In this document: piece by piece, positions 15,875-24,189 of the stretch | Layout of the letters: every line of letters begins with the position of its first letter | Numbering within the stretch: the stretch's first letter is position 1 | Source of the DNA: Deltaproteobacteria bacterium | GTDB lineage: Bacteria > Desulfobacterota > Binatia > HRBIN30 > JACQVA1 | DNA: 32,393 nucleotides | Direction of reading: 5' to 3' | Assembly: GCA_016210005.1 (NCBI GenBank) | Contig: JACQVA010000176.1 | Location: 1 to 32,393 of the forward strand | Program-made: the position numbers and the translations under genes | Notes under the pieces: generated by a model | The model's database searches: none | What the model was told of the DNA's origin: nothing | Seen by the model: the letters and a program-made list of their open reading frames with translations, nothing else

Positions 15875-16356
15875 GCGACATGGATTCCTCGAAGTCGAAA
15901 AGTGCAGCGCTCATTACCGAGGCTCACAGTGACATCCTGCGCAGCCTGCCGATCGGCCACCTGGCGACTATACGGCCGGATGGCCAGTTGTCGGTCAACC
16001 CGGTGGCAATCATTTGGGACGGCGTTCACGTGCGCGTGAGCACGATCAAGTCGCGCCAGAAATGCCGCAACCTGCGCCGTGATCCGCGCGTGGCGATATC
16101 AATCCCGCACCGGGACGATCCCAGCCGCTACGTTGAAATCCGTGGCACCGCCGAACTCAGCGACGATGCCGATCGGTCGTTTGTGAACTCGGTGGCGAAA
16201 GCCTACCTGGGAGTCGACGAATACCCGTTCGACCGCCCGGGCGAAGAGCGAGTTGTGATCACGATTCATGCCGAGCATGTGTCGGCACCAAAGATCCCAC
16301 TGGCCGGTGTACCGCCCGAGGCGCGCGATGCCGCCCGGCGCGGCGGCGGCAAGTGA
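15871..16356 (+). CDS. Pyridoxamine-phosphate-oxidase-fold protein, PPOX class F420/FMN-dependent
   Basis: This 161-residue protein has the split beta-barrel signature of the family: LATIRPDGQLSVNPV near residues 31-45, STIKSRQKCRNLRRDPRVAI at about 57-76, YVEIRGTAEL at about 88-97, and a C-terminal VVITI strand. The TRPDGxPxxxPV-like start and the K-R-NL-DP segment are typical of PPOX-class F420- or FMN-dependent oxidoreductases; the sequence does not decide between the cofactors. It uses GTG overlapping the LysR stop, with an ATG at 15880 as the alternative. The last dozen residues are a basic Gly-rich tail. Confidence 0.88.
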   Translation: MSDMDSSKSKSAALITEAHSDILRSLPIGHLATIRPDGQLSVNPVAIIWDGVHVRVSTIKSRQKCRNLRRDPRVAISIPHRDDPSRYVEIRGTAELSDDADRSFVNSVAKAYLGVDEYPFDRPGEERVVITIHAEHVSAPKIPLAGVPPEARDAARRGGGK

Positions 16357-16400
16357 CGCGGCCCGTCTGCTGATTGCTACCTGCCAGAGGAATGAAGACC

Positions 16401-16498
16401 AACCACCGCGGACCGCGAGAGCGCGGAGCAGATACTGCCGCGCCCGTTGCCCTTGATTCCGCAGGTTTTCTCTCGGCGTTCTCGGTCTCTCTGTGGCT
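16401..16498. repeat. Degenerate fold-back element related to the ACCACAGAG intergenic repeat
   Basis: AACCACCGCGGACCGCGAGA... (from 16401) and TTTTCTCTCGGCGTTCTCGG... (16466-16498) are imperfect reverse complements about 30 bases long, around a 37-base centre. Read on the minus strand, the right arm begins AGCCACAGAGAGACCGAGAA, resembling the purine-rich 'accacagagacacagag' repeat common between genes of environmental bacteria. A related AACCACAGAGG occurs at 22454-22464. No coding signal covers the element. Confidence 0.45.
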
Positions 16499-16567
16499 GC
16501 TCCGCTTCGTTCGCACAAGGGTCGAGTTTCGATTGCCCACGCAGGCTCCAATATTGCGGCCCACAGC

Positions 16568-17002
16568 ATGGCGCGCCGGCCACGGTCGCAAACGCGGGTG
16601 AAGAGCGGCGGGCAACGGCCCGCGCGGCTGTTCGTTTACGGCACCCTGCGAGACGCCGAGCGGTTGGCGGCGGTCATCGGCGCGGCTTCGGCTTGGCGGC
16701 AGCTCGGAGCGGCCACGATCCGCGGGCGGTTGTACGACCTCGGCCCCTACCCTGCCGCGCGGCCTGGCCGCAATCCGTCGGAGCGGGTCCGCGGCGTGGT
16801 ATTCGAATTCGCCGACGGCGCCGCAGCTCTGCTGCCGCTGGATGAGTACGAGGAAACGGTTGCGACCGGCCTCTACGCCCGCCGGCGCACCCGCGCTCGG
16901 CTGGCGGCCGGCCGCACGCTCGCCGCCTGGTTTTATGTCTACCGCCGCCCCGTACGCGGGCTGCCGCGCATCGCCAGCGGAGATTGGTCGCAGCGCAGAT
17001 GA
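16568..17002 (+). CDS. Gamma-glutamylcyclotransferase-like (AIG2/GGCT fold) protein
   Basis: This 144-residue protein has the GGCT-like hallmark FVYGTLR at about residues 23-29 and the downstream acidic DEYEE (about 93-97), whose glutamate is the general base in this fold. ATIRGRLYDLGPYPA and the AWFYVYRRP strand complete the pattern. Such enzymes cyclise gamma-glutamyl groups to release 5-oxoproline, but many bacterial members are uncharacterised. I chose the ATG at 16568 because it lies just before a basic N-terminus and the first conserved strand; the frame extends further upstream, but into the fold-back repeat. It ends 73 bases before the lipoprotein gene. Confidence 0.82.
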   Translation: MARRPRSQTRVKSGGQRPARLFVYGTLRDAERLAAVIGAASAWRQLGAATIRGRLYDLGPYPAARPGRNPSERVRGVVFEFADGAAALLPLDEYEETVATGLYARRRTRARLAAGRTLAAWFYVYRRPVRGLPRIASGDWSQRR

Positions 17003-17075
17003 AGGTGAAGAGCTGGGCTTGACTCGACCGCCTGCGCCACCTAACGGTGCGCTGTCGCCCGAGAGGAGATCGCCC

Positions 17076-19076
17076 ATGCATCGTCCGCGCGCTTTGATCG
17101 TACTCAGCTTAGTTGCCACGTTGGCCGCGTGCGACAACGGCGACGACGGCGCTCGCCCGACTGCGACTGCTACGCCCTCGGCGATTGCCACAGCTACGCC
17201 GGTACCCTCGGCTTCACCCACGTGCGCGTGCCTCACGCCCACGGCCACGCCGCCACCGTCGCCCACCGTCACCGCCACGGCCAGCGCCACGCCGGTATTC
17301 GAGGGCGCGACCGCGCTGTTCAGCCGCGATCCGCTCAACCCAGCCAACCCCTTCCCCAGCGATCGCCTGCTCGACGAGACCGGGCACGTCCACATCACCG
17401 GCGAACTCCTTGGCGCGGACTTGCCGGCGCAGGCGCAGTACGACAATGCCCGCTCGCTCGCCAACGTCTTCGCCACGCAGGCGGCAACACTCACCGGTTT
17501 CAGCACCTTCGCCCCCATACGGGTGAAACTGGACAAAGCGGTAGTGATACCCGATCCGGTTGCTCACGACGGCGTCATGTTGCTGCGCTACGACGATCCT
17601 GCGGTGACGGCGCCGATCACGGCCACGGCGGTCACGCCGGACGTCAGCGGCGACTACGCCATTGAGATCAGGCCGGTGGTCCCGCTGCGGCCGAAGACGC
17701 GCTACGTCTACGTGGTAACGCGGGCGGTGCAAGATGCGGCCAGCCGGCCGCTGCGGCCGTCAGCGCAACTGAGCGCGGCGTTGCACGACACCGGCGCCTG
17801 GCGCAGCGCGCTCGATCCCGTGCTGCTTTATCTCGACGAGCACCAAGGCATCAGCCTCGATGACATCGCGGCCATCGATTCCTTCACCACTCTGGCCACC
17901 ACCGAGGATCTGGTCGCCATCCGCGATCTCTTCGACAGCGGCACGCTGCCGGCCGCCAGCCCGCTCTTTGACGGCTCGCCGCTGCCCGGGCTCACCACCG
18001 GCATATTCGCCGAGGGTACGCCGGAGTTTACCGACCTGATGGGCTCGGCGACCTCGGCCAATGTCGCCGCGGTCGCCATCGGCGGCTTCGATTCCTTCGA
18101 TTTCCGCACCGGCTCGAACGGCGCCTTCGATCCCGCCCGCGTCAGCGGGTTGGTAACCCCCACGGTCAACCGCCTCGACTTCTACATGACGATTCCGAAG
18201 GCGCCGCCGCCGGCGGGCGGCTACCCGATCACCATCTTCGGGCACGGCCTCGGCGGCAGCGGGCGCGATTGCACTTTCGTGTCACAGCTGGTGGGTGACG
18301 AGCCGATGATGGCCATCGGCATCTCCGACGTCGAGCACGGCCGCCGCGGCAACGTCGCCAACTTCTTCGTCGTCACCAGCGGGCTCATCACCCGCGAGCG
18401 CTTCCGGCAGACGATCGCCGACTACTTGCAGCTCGCACGCATGGTCCGCCATGCCACGGTGGCGCCGTTCGATCAGGTCAACAAGGACCGCGTCAATTAC
18501 ATGGGCGTCTCGCTCGGCGGCATCATGGGCACGCTCTACATGGGGGTGGAGACGCAGGTGCGCGCCGGCGTACTCAGCGTCCCCGGCGGCGGTTTGCCCA
18601 ACATCTTGCAGTCGGAGGCCATCGGCCAGCTGCTGCAACCCCTCATCTCGCTCACCTTCGGTATTCCGCTTGATGATCCGTACTTCGGCGTCTTCCTCTA
18701 TCGCTTCACCCAGGTGTCGCAGTGGCTGCTCGATCCCGCCGACCCGATCAACACGGCGCCCTACCTGCTCGGGCCCGACACGCTGCCGGGCGTACCGCCC
18801 AAGCGCATCCTCATGCACGAGGGCGTGGTCGACAACGTGGTGCCCAACCGGACCACCGATGACCTGGCGTTGGCGATGCGCTTGCCCGATGTCAAAGCCA
18901 GCCACGGCTGCAACTCCGCCGCCGGCTGCAGCGGCATTTGGCGCTATGTGATGACAGATTATGGGCAAGACGAGTTCTCCGGCCACAGCGTTACCGGCAT
19001 CATTGCACAGGCGGGCGCGCAGGCCGCAGGATTCCTAGGCAGCGACGGCACCGAGATCCTCGACGCCGCACCGTGA
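17076..19076 (+). CDS. Secreted lipoprotein alpha/beta-hydrolase, Pla-1/cef (VolA)-like lipase
   Basis: A type II signal peptide ends in the lipobox L16-A-A-C19, so the 666-residue protein is a lipoprotein. Residues about 27-72 are a Thr/Pro/Ala spacer with repeated TATP/PTAT units. Next comes NPANPFPSDRLL and a beta-rich domain (to about 250; KTRYVYVVTRAVQD) that resembles the N-terminal domain of bacterial extracellular lipases, then the catalytic domain: oxyanion GHGLGG, nucleophile elbow GVSLGG, HEGVVDNVVPNRTT near the acid, and a late SGHS that may supply the histidine. The likely role is hydrolysis of lipids or esters at the cell surface. GGAG at 17065-17068 is a good ribosome binding site for the ATG at 17076. 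The next gene is convergent, 14 bases away. Confidence 0.88.
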   Translation: MHRPRALIVLSLVATLAACDNGDDGARPTATATPSAIATATPVPSASPTCACLTPTATPPPSPTVTATASATPVFEGATALFSRDPLNPANPFPSDRLLDETGHVHITGELLGADLPAQAQYDNARSLANVFATQAATLTGFSTFAPIRVKLDKAVVIPDPVAHDGVMLLRYDDPAVTAPITATAVTPDVSGDYAIEIRPVVPLRPKTRYVYVVTRAVQDAASRPLRPSAQLSAALHDTGAWRSALDPVLLYLDEHQGISLDDIAAIDSFTTLATTEDLVAIRDLFDSGTLPAASPLFDGSPLPGLTTGIFAEGTPEFTDLMGSATSANVAAVAIGGFDSFDFRTGSNGAFDPARVSGLVTPTVNRLDFYMTIPKAPPPAGGYPITIFGHGLGGSGRDCTFVSQLVGDEPMMAIGISDVEHGRRGNVANFFVVTSGLITRERFRQTIADYLQLARMVRHATVAPFDQVNKDRVNYMGVSLGGIMGTLYMGVETQVRAGVLSVPGGGLPNILQSEAIGQLLQPLISLTFGIPLDDPYFGVFLYRFTQVSQWLLDPADPINTAPYLLGPDTLPGVPPKRILMHEGVVDNVVPNRTTDDLALAMRLPDVKASHGCNSAAGCSGIWRYVMTDYGQDEFSGHSVTGIIAQAGAQAAGFLGSDGTEILDAAP

Positions 19077-19090
19077 AGCAAGGCTCGCGC

Positions 19091-19852
19091 TCAGGGGCGG
19101 AGCTCGGCTGATGCGCCGCGATGGCGGCGGTACATTTCAAGCACCCACTGGAAGGCGGGGTGCCCAGCGAATCGGTTGCGGTAGTCGACCAGGATCTGGG
19201 GTAGCGGCGGTGGCGGCGCGTATTCCAACTCCGGCGGCAATACCATAGGTGACATGATTGCGGCAGCGGTGAGATCGGCGACGGTGAAGCTGTCGCCCGC
19301 GAGATAGCCGCTGGGTTGCAGCTCGGCGACGATGCGATCCATGCCGGCTTGGATCTTAGCGGGAGCAGCTGCCATGCTGGCGGAGCTGATCTTGTGGCGC
19401 AAGCGGTAGAACGGGTGAAACAGAGGGAACGCGAGACGAATGGCGCGCTGAGCACTCTCGCCCATGCCGGTAGTGAGCACCGCTTGCGCCACGTCGGGCT
19501 CGGTGGCCAGTGCCTGTCCGACGATCGCAGTGCGCAAGGCGGGGCCGACCTCCTCGTCGAAGAAGTCCTCAAGTGCGAGTGCGCGGGCGCGCGCCGCCTC
19601 ATCGTCGGGGTAAAGGGGCGGGTTCGGGTGGCGCTGCTCGAGGGCGGCGATGATCCGGCTGGAGTCACCGATTGCCTTACCGTCGAGAATGAGCACGGGA
19701 AGCGTTGCCCGCCCGGTGGCCCACCAGGCCTTGAACAGGTAGCTCGGCCCGAGCGCCCGTCGCAAGTGCGGCACGCGCTTGAAATCGAGCGCCCAGCGAA
19801 CCTTCTCGTTGAAATGAGAAATCGGGAAATGCCAGAGTATCGGGTAGTTCAT
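19091..19852 (-). CDS. Glutathione S-transferase family protein
   Basis: This 253-residue protein has a thioredoxin-like N-terminal domain (ILWHFPISHFNEKVRWALDF at about 5-24) with the cis-proline at LPVLILDG and the glutathione-contacting DSSRIIAALEQ (about 63-73). It continues into an all-helical C-terminal domain with YLAGDSFTVADLTAAAI at about 183-199, the conserved GST N-capping region. The S/N residues in HFPISHFNEKVRW would contact glutathione. Substrate and reaction are unknown. It is divergent from the haloperoxidase-like gene and convergent with the lipoprotein gene. The 274 bases upstream of it show no gene. Confidence 0.9.
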   Translation of the reverse strand: MNYPILWHFPISHFNEKVRWALDFKRVPHLRRALGPSYLFKAWWATGRATLPVLILDGKAIGDSSRIIAALEQRHPNPPLYPDDEAARARALALEDFFDEEVGPALRTAIVGQALATEPDVAQAVLTTGMGESAQRAIRLAFPLFHPFYRLRHKISSASMAAAPAKIQAGMDRIVAELQPSGYLAGDSFTVADLTAAAIMSPMVLPPELEYAPPPPLPQILVDYRNRFAGHPAFQWVLEMYRRHRGASAELRP

Positions 19853-20126
19853 GGCTCAGAATCCTTACGGCCTTCGCCCGCATCAAGTCCCCAGCCTCGG
19901 AGGAGCTGGGCGCTCTTCGTGGTCGCCGCCCACCAACCTAGGCTCGAACGCGGCGCGACGATAGCAGTTCGATCGCGCGGTTGAGAAGCGCCGGCAGTCG
20001 TCTCGGCAAGCCCGAGCCTGGCCGCGGGAATTCGAGCGCCAGGGCGGGTAAAATGGCCGGCTTAGGTGACTGAGGCGGCCGAACATCATAGACTGGCAAC
20101 TAATGCGTTCTTTGCAGGAGGGAGGC

Positions 20127-21899
20127 ATGGCGATCTCTAAGCTAGAGGGCGGCGCTGGTGTGCGTGCTTATGATGAGGCGGGCGTGGCGAAATCCGAGGG
20201 TGACTTGGATCGCAGAGCTGAAGTGCGGGCGCTCTCACGGCGATCATTCCTCAGTTGTCTCGGCGCCGGTGCCGCAGTTGCCACGGTCGGCGCCGCTGTG
20301 AGCGGTTGCAGCGACGGCGAGGCCAATGCGCAAGCGGTGTTGACCCCGACTCCGACGCCGACACGAACGACGACACCATCGCCGACACCGACCGCGGCCG
20401 CGGCGCGCCAGATCGCAGCGCGCGACGTGCGCAGAGAGGCGGCCGAGATTGCATTTGCTCGCCCACTGCCAAGCCATTCCACCAACGGCGACGAAGCGCG
20501 CTATCCCAACCGCATCGGCAACTACTCTAAGGGCCTGCCGCATAACAGCCTCGGTGAGGTCGATGCGGCAGCCTACGACGCCCTGCTCGCGGCCGCCGCC
20601 AGCGGCAGGCCGGCCGACTTCGAGGCCGTTCCAGTTGCCGGCACGGTGAAGCTGGCGAATCCGCAAGGCGGCTTGGCCTTCGACCTCGAAGGCCCCGACA
20701 GTCTCGCCTGCGCGCAGTCGCCGCCGCCGCGCTTCGATTCCGCGGAAATCGCCGGCGAGATGGTGGAGCTGTACTGGATGGCGCTGACCCGGGACATCAA
20801 CTTTTCCGACTACGCCACCAGTGCAGACATCGCGAGCGCCTGCGATGATCTGTCTCACCTCTCGGATTTCCGTGGCCCGACGGAAGCTGCGGAGGTAACG
20901 CCGGCCACCATCTTTCGCGGCCTAACGCCCGGTGACCTCGTCGGCCCGTTGCTGTCGCAGTTCCTGCTCAAGGACTTCTCTTACGGCTCCTTGCCGGTCA
21001 GTCAGCGGCAGCGCACGCTGGTGCCAGGTGCCGACTACCTGACCGACTTCGCCGCCTGGCTTGCAAATCAGAACGGGACGCCGCCGGCGACAGCGCTGCA
21101 GTTCGACACCACCACCCGCTATATTCGCAACCTGCGCGATCTCGCGCGCTACGTCCAAGCCGACGCGCCGTACGAAGCGTACCTCAATGCGTGCTTCATT
21201 CTCTTCGCTCTGGGCGTACCGGCCAAGGCCGGGAATAACCCGTACAAGGGCTCGCACAGTCAAGCTGGGTTTGTCAGCTTCGGCGGCCCGCACATTCTGG
21301 GGCTGATAGCGGAGGTGGCCACGCGCGCGCTGAAGGCGGTGTGGTACCAGAAGTGGTTCGTGCACCGGCGCCTGCGCCCCGAGGAGTACGCCGGCCGCGT
21401 CCACGTGCACGCAAGCAGTCAGGCCGACTATCCGATCCACGACGACGTGCTGAAGTCGAGCGCGCTGAGCCGCGTGCAAAGCCGCTACGGCACGGCGTTG
21501 CTGCCGATGGCGTATCCCGAAGGTTGCCCGGCGCATCCCGCGTACGGCGCCGGGCACAACGCCATCGCCGGCGCCGGCGTAACGATGTTGAAGGCGTGGT
21601 TTCAGGAAGACTTCGTCGTTCCGAATCCAGTGGTTCCGACCGCTGACGGGACGGCGCTGCAATCGTACTCCGGTTCGGATGCCGGGCAGCTAACCGTCGG
21701 CGGCGAGTTGAACAAGCTGGCGGGCAACATCGCGGCCGGGCGCAACGCCGGCGGCGTGCATTGGCGCAGCGACTACCTGGAGTCGCTCATCCTCGGCGAG
21801 ACGGTCGCGATCGGCATTCTCGAAGAACAGAAGCTGACGTTCAACGAAGCCCACACGTTCACCTTCACCAAGTTCGACGGCACCACGATCACGATCTAG
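20127..21899 (+). CDS. Vanadium-dependent haloperoxidase-like, Tat-exported lipoprotein
   Basis: The 590-residue protein carries a twin-arginine motif SRRSFLS (37-43), a hydrophobic stretch and a lipobox-like SGC ending at C61, then a Thr/Pro spacer (about 72-90). The vanadate-binding residues of the algal bromoperoxidase type are present: K409 and R417 in KWFVHRRLRPEE, H477 in YGAGHN, and R539 and H545 in RNAGGVHWR. In reference enzymes the acid-base histidine sits in SGH; here the serine is alanine (A475). Reaction would be peroxide-dependent halide oxidation, or phosphatase activity if the site is altered. AGGAG at 20116-20120, six bases upstream, favours ATG 20127 over ATG 20103. The 36 residues before the twin arginines are unusually long. 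The next gene follows after 14 bases. Confidence 0.87.
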   Translation: MAISKLEGGAGVRAYDEAGVAKSEGDLDRRAEVRALSRRSFLSCLGAGAAVATVGAAVSGCSDGEANAQAVLTPTPTPTRTTTPSPTPTAAAARQIAARDVRREAAEIAFARPLPSHSTNGDEARYPNRIGNYSKGLPHNSLGEVDAAAYDALLAAAASGRPADFEAVPVAGTVKLANPQGGLAFDLEGPDSLACAQSPPPRFDSAEIAGEMVELYWMALTRDINFSDYATSADIASACDDLSHLSDFRGPTEAAEVTPATIFRGLTPGDLVGPLLSQFLLKDFSYGSLPVSQRQRTLVPGADYLTDFAAWLANQNGTPPATALQFDTTTRYIRNLRDLARYVQADAPYEAYLNACFILFALGVPAKAGNNPYKGSHSQAGFVSFGGPHILGLIAEVATRALKAVWYQKWFVHRRLRPEEYAGRVHVHASSQADYPIHDDVLKSSALSRVQSRYGTALLPMAYPEGCPAHPAYGAGHNAIAGAGVTMLKAWFQEDFVVPNPVVPTADGTALQSYSGSDAGQLTVGGELNKLAGNIAAGRNAGGVHWRSDYLESLILGETVAIGILEEQKLTFNEAHTFTFTKFDGTTITI

Positions 21900-21913
21900 G
21901 AGTATCAGATGTA

Positions 21914-22441
21914 ATGCACAGCTCGGCTGGCGAGCGCCCGTTGCTGTGGCCGCTGATCGGCACGACCGTGTTCGTGCTCTTCGTCGGACCCGGGCCGGTG
22001 ATCGTGCTGGTGCCCTACTTGCTGACGGGCTGGAACTTGGCGCCCGCGTTCTTCGGCTGGGAAACCACGCGCTGGCTCGGTGTGGTGACGTGCCTGGCCG
22101 CCGCGCCGCTGCTCGCCAACGCCTTGGTGGGCTTCGTGCGCCGTGGGCAAGGCACTCCGGCACCGGTGGCGCCGCCGCGGCACCTGGTGGTGGCGGGGGT
22201 TTACCGCTACGTACGCAACCCGATGTACATCGGTGTGCTGGCGATGATCGTGGGCCAGGGCGTGTTCTTAGCCAGCGTTGTTGTGTTGCTCTACGCCGCG
22301 GGCGTAGCGCTCGCCTTTCACCTTTTCGTGGTGCTTTACGAAGAGCCGGCCTTGCGCCGTAAATTCGGCGACAACTACCGCGCCTACTGCAAACAAGTAC
22401 CGCGCTGGTTGCCGCGCTGGCGTGCCGCCGGCCTGCAATAG
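21914..22441 (+). CDS. Isoprenylcysteine carboxyl methyltransferase-like membrane protein
   Basis: This 175-residue integral membrane protein has hydrophobic helices at about 10-32, 48-68, 100-120 and 121-137. GVYRYVRNPMYIGVLAM at about 95-111 is the S-adenosylmethionine-binding signature of the ICMT/PEMT fold, and EEPALRRKFGDNYRAYCKQVPRWLPR near the end (written here only to mark E...F...Y..Y...VPRW) is its usual C-terminal tail. Bacterial members methylate lipids, thiols or unknown substrates. It follows the haloperoxidase-like gene by 14 bases with GGAG at the end of that gene, so they are probably co-transcribed; a functional link is speculative. Confidence 0.85.
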   Translation: MHSSAGERPLLWPLIGTTVFVLFVGPGPVIVLVPYLLTGWNLAPAFFGWETTRWLGVVTCLAAAPLLANALVGFVRRGQGTPAPVAPPRHLVVAGVYRYVRNPMYIGVLAMIVGQGVFLASVVVLLYAAGVALAFHLFVVLYEEPALRRKFGDNYRAYCKQVPRWLPRWRAAGLQ

Positions 22442-22453
22442 ACCTCAACCGTC

Positions 22454-22464
22454 AACCACAGAGG
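22454..22464 (+). repeat. Fragment of the AACCACAGAGG intergenic repeat
   Basis: AACCACAGAGG matches the conserved start of the repeat arms seen at 16401-16498 and the common environmental 'accacagag' repeat. It stands in a 229-base gap that otherwise shows nothing recognisable. Confidence 0.3.
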
Positions 22465-22670
22465 CGCTCTGGCGCCCGCTCGCGCATCCGCAAAGGCCGG
22501 AGCCATTCGCTGCTGGCTACCGGGCGGTCGGCTTCTCAGGGGCGAAAACGGGAGCAACCTACCGCACTCCCCTCCCCACCGGGCGGTTGCCTTACCGTGC
22601 GCCGTCGACTAGAGCCGTGGCGCTTGCAGGCGCCCGACGCCCTGCGGACCACGAGACACGAGAGCTACCA

Positions 22671-24176
22671 ATGGCTGATGACCGGACTCCGATTCTGATT
22701 GGTGCTGGGCAGTTGACCCAGCGCGACGTGGCCCCCACCGAGGCGAAGCACCCGGTGGCAATGATGGCTGAATGCGCTGGGCGGGCGGCGGCTGACGCGG
22801 GTCTGCAAGCGCGCCGGCTGGCGGAGGTGGATCGCTTGGTGGTGGTGAACTTGTTGAGTTGCTCGTACCCAAACGCGCCGCGATTTCTAGCCGAAGAAAT
22901 CGGCGCGCAGCCCGCTGGTGAGCTGTACACGACCATCGGCGGCAACACCCCGCAGTTGCAGGTCAATGAAACCGCCGCGTTGATCGCCGCCGGCGAAGTG
23001 CGTTTGGCGCTACTGGCTGGGGCCGAAGCGGTCTACTCGGTCTCACGCGCGCGCAAAGCCGGAGTGGAACTGAGCTGGCCATCCGGCCCCGCCGGCAGCC
23101 CGGTGGTGACGGGCGACGACCGCCAGGGCATGAGCCACGGCGAAATGACCCACGGCATGTTGCTGCCGGCCTCGGTCTACCCTTTGTTCGAGAACGCCCT
23201 GCGGGTGCACTACGGCCTCGATCTGGCCGGGCAGCAACGTCAACTCGGCGAGCTCTACAGCCGCTTCTCGGCGGTGGCGGCCGAGAATCGCTACGCCTGG
23301 TTCCAGCAGGCGCGCACGCCCGCGGAAATCACCACCGCCAGCGCCCAGAACCGCATGATCGGGTTTCCCTACCTCAAGTTCATGAACGCGATCATCGACG
23401 TCGATCAGGCCGCCGCGCTGTTGCTGACCTCGGTCGGGACCGCGCGCGAGTTGGGCGTTGATCCGTCGCGTTGGGTCTACCTGTGGGGCTGTGCCGACGC
23501 GCACGATCTCTGGTTCGTCTCGCAGCGCCAGAACTATCACAGCTCGCCGGCCATCCGCATGGTCGGCCGGAAGGCACTGGCGATGGCCGGCCTCGGCATC
23601 GACAAGCTCGATTACTTCGATCTTTACAGCTGCTTCCCCTGTGCGGTCGAGATCGGCCGCGACATGCTGGGGATTACCCTCGGCGATCCGCGCTCACTGA
23701 CGGTGACCGGCGGCCTCGCTTACCACGGCGGGCCGGGCAACAACTACACCATGCACGCCATCGCTACGATGATGGACAAGTTGCGTGCGAAGCCGGGAGC
23801 CACGGGCTTGGTCACCGGCCTGGGCTGGTATTTGACCAAGCACTCCGCCGGAGTGTACAGCGCCGCACCCAAGGCCCGGCCGTTCGTGCGTGAAGACCCG
23901 AAGTCGTATCAGGCGGCGCTCGATCGTGAGCCTTATCCGGAACTCGTGGACGAGCCCAGCGGGCGCGGCGTGATCGAGACTTACACCGTGACCCACGACC
24001 GCGACGGCACCCCGAGCCGGGGCATCGTCATCGGCCGGCTGGACGACGGCCGGCGCTTCCTGGCCAATACCCCCGACGACCGCGCAACACTCGAAAGCCT
24101 GATGGCGCACGAAGCAATCGGCGCTCGCGGCACGGTGTCGTCACAGCATGCGTTCAACCGCTTCGAGCCGGCGTGA
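22671..24176 (+). CDS. Thiolase-like protein, TLP1 type (acetyl-CoA acetyltransferase family)
   Basis: This 501-residue protein has a thiolase fold in its first 370 or so residues plus an extra C-terminal domain of about 110 residues (IETYTVTHDRDGTPSRGIVI), a layout matching mycobacterial thiolase-like protein type 1. The usual nucleophile motif (N..C.SG) is replaced by TTIGGNTPQLQ at about 88-98, so no cysteine occupies that position. The distal motif is GGLAYHGGPGNNYTMHA rather than GHPxGxTG with a CxGGG. YSCFPCAVEI carries two cysteines near where SCP2 thiolases have HDxF. Ordinary thiolysis is therefore unlikely; acyl-CoA binding or another acyl transfer is possible. I chose ATG 22671 because the protein then begins MADDRTPILIGAGQ, the expected first strand. 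Confidence 0.88.
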   Translation: MADDRTPILIGAGQLTQRDVAPTEAKHPVAMMAECAGRAAADAGLQARRLAEVDRLVVVNLLSCSYPNAPRFLAEEIGAQPAGELYTTIGGNTPQLQVNETAALIAAGEVRLALLAGAEAVYSVSRARKAGVELSWPSGPAGSPVVTGDDRQGMSHGEMTHGMLLPASVYPLFENALRVHYGLDLAGQQRQLGELYSRFSAVAAENRYAWFQQARTPAEITTASAQNRMIGFPYLKFMNAIIDVDQAAALLLTSVGTARELGVDPSRWVYLWGCADAHDLWFVSQRQNYHSSPAIRMVGRKALAMAGLGIDKLDYFDLYSCFPCAVEIGRDMLGITLGDPRSLTVTGGLAYHGGPGNNYTMHAIATMMDKLRAKPGATGLVTGLGWYLTKHSAGVYSAAPKARPFVREDPKSYQAALDREPYPELVDEPSGRGVIETYTVTHDRDGTPSRGIVIGRLDDGRRFLANTPDDRATLESLMAHEAIGARGTVSSQHAFNRFEPA

Positions 24177-24189
24177 GAGTAACCTGGCG

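Noticed and set aside
17155-17310. Tandem repeat or CRISPR-like pattern
   Set aside because: The periodicity comes from codons of the Thr/Pro/Ala spacer of the lipoprotein, not from spaced identical repeats.
16259-17536. 425-codon minus-strand frame
   Set aside because: It crosses three plus-strand genes and a repeat, has no recognisable domain, and has the Arg/Ala/Gly-rich composition of an antisense shadow.
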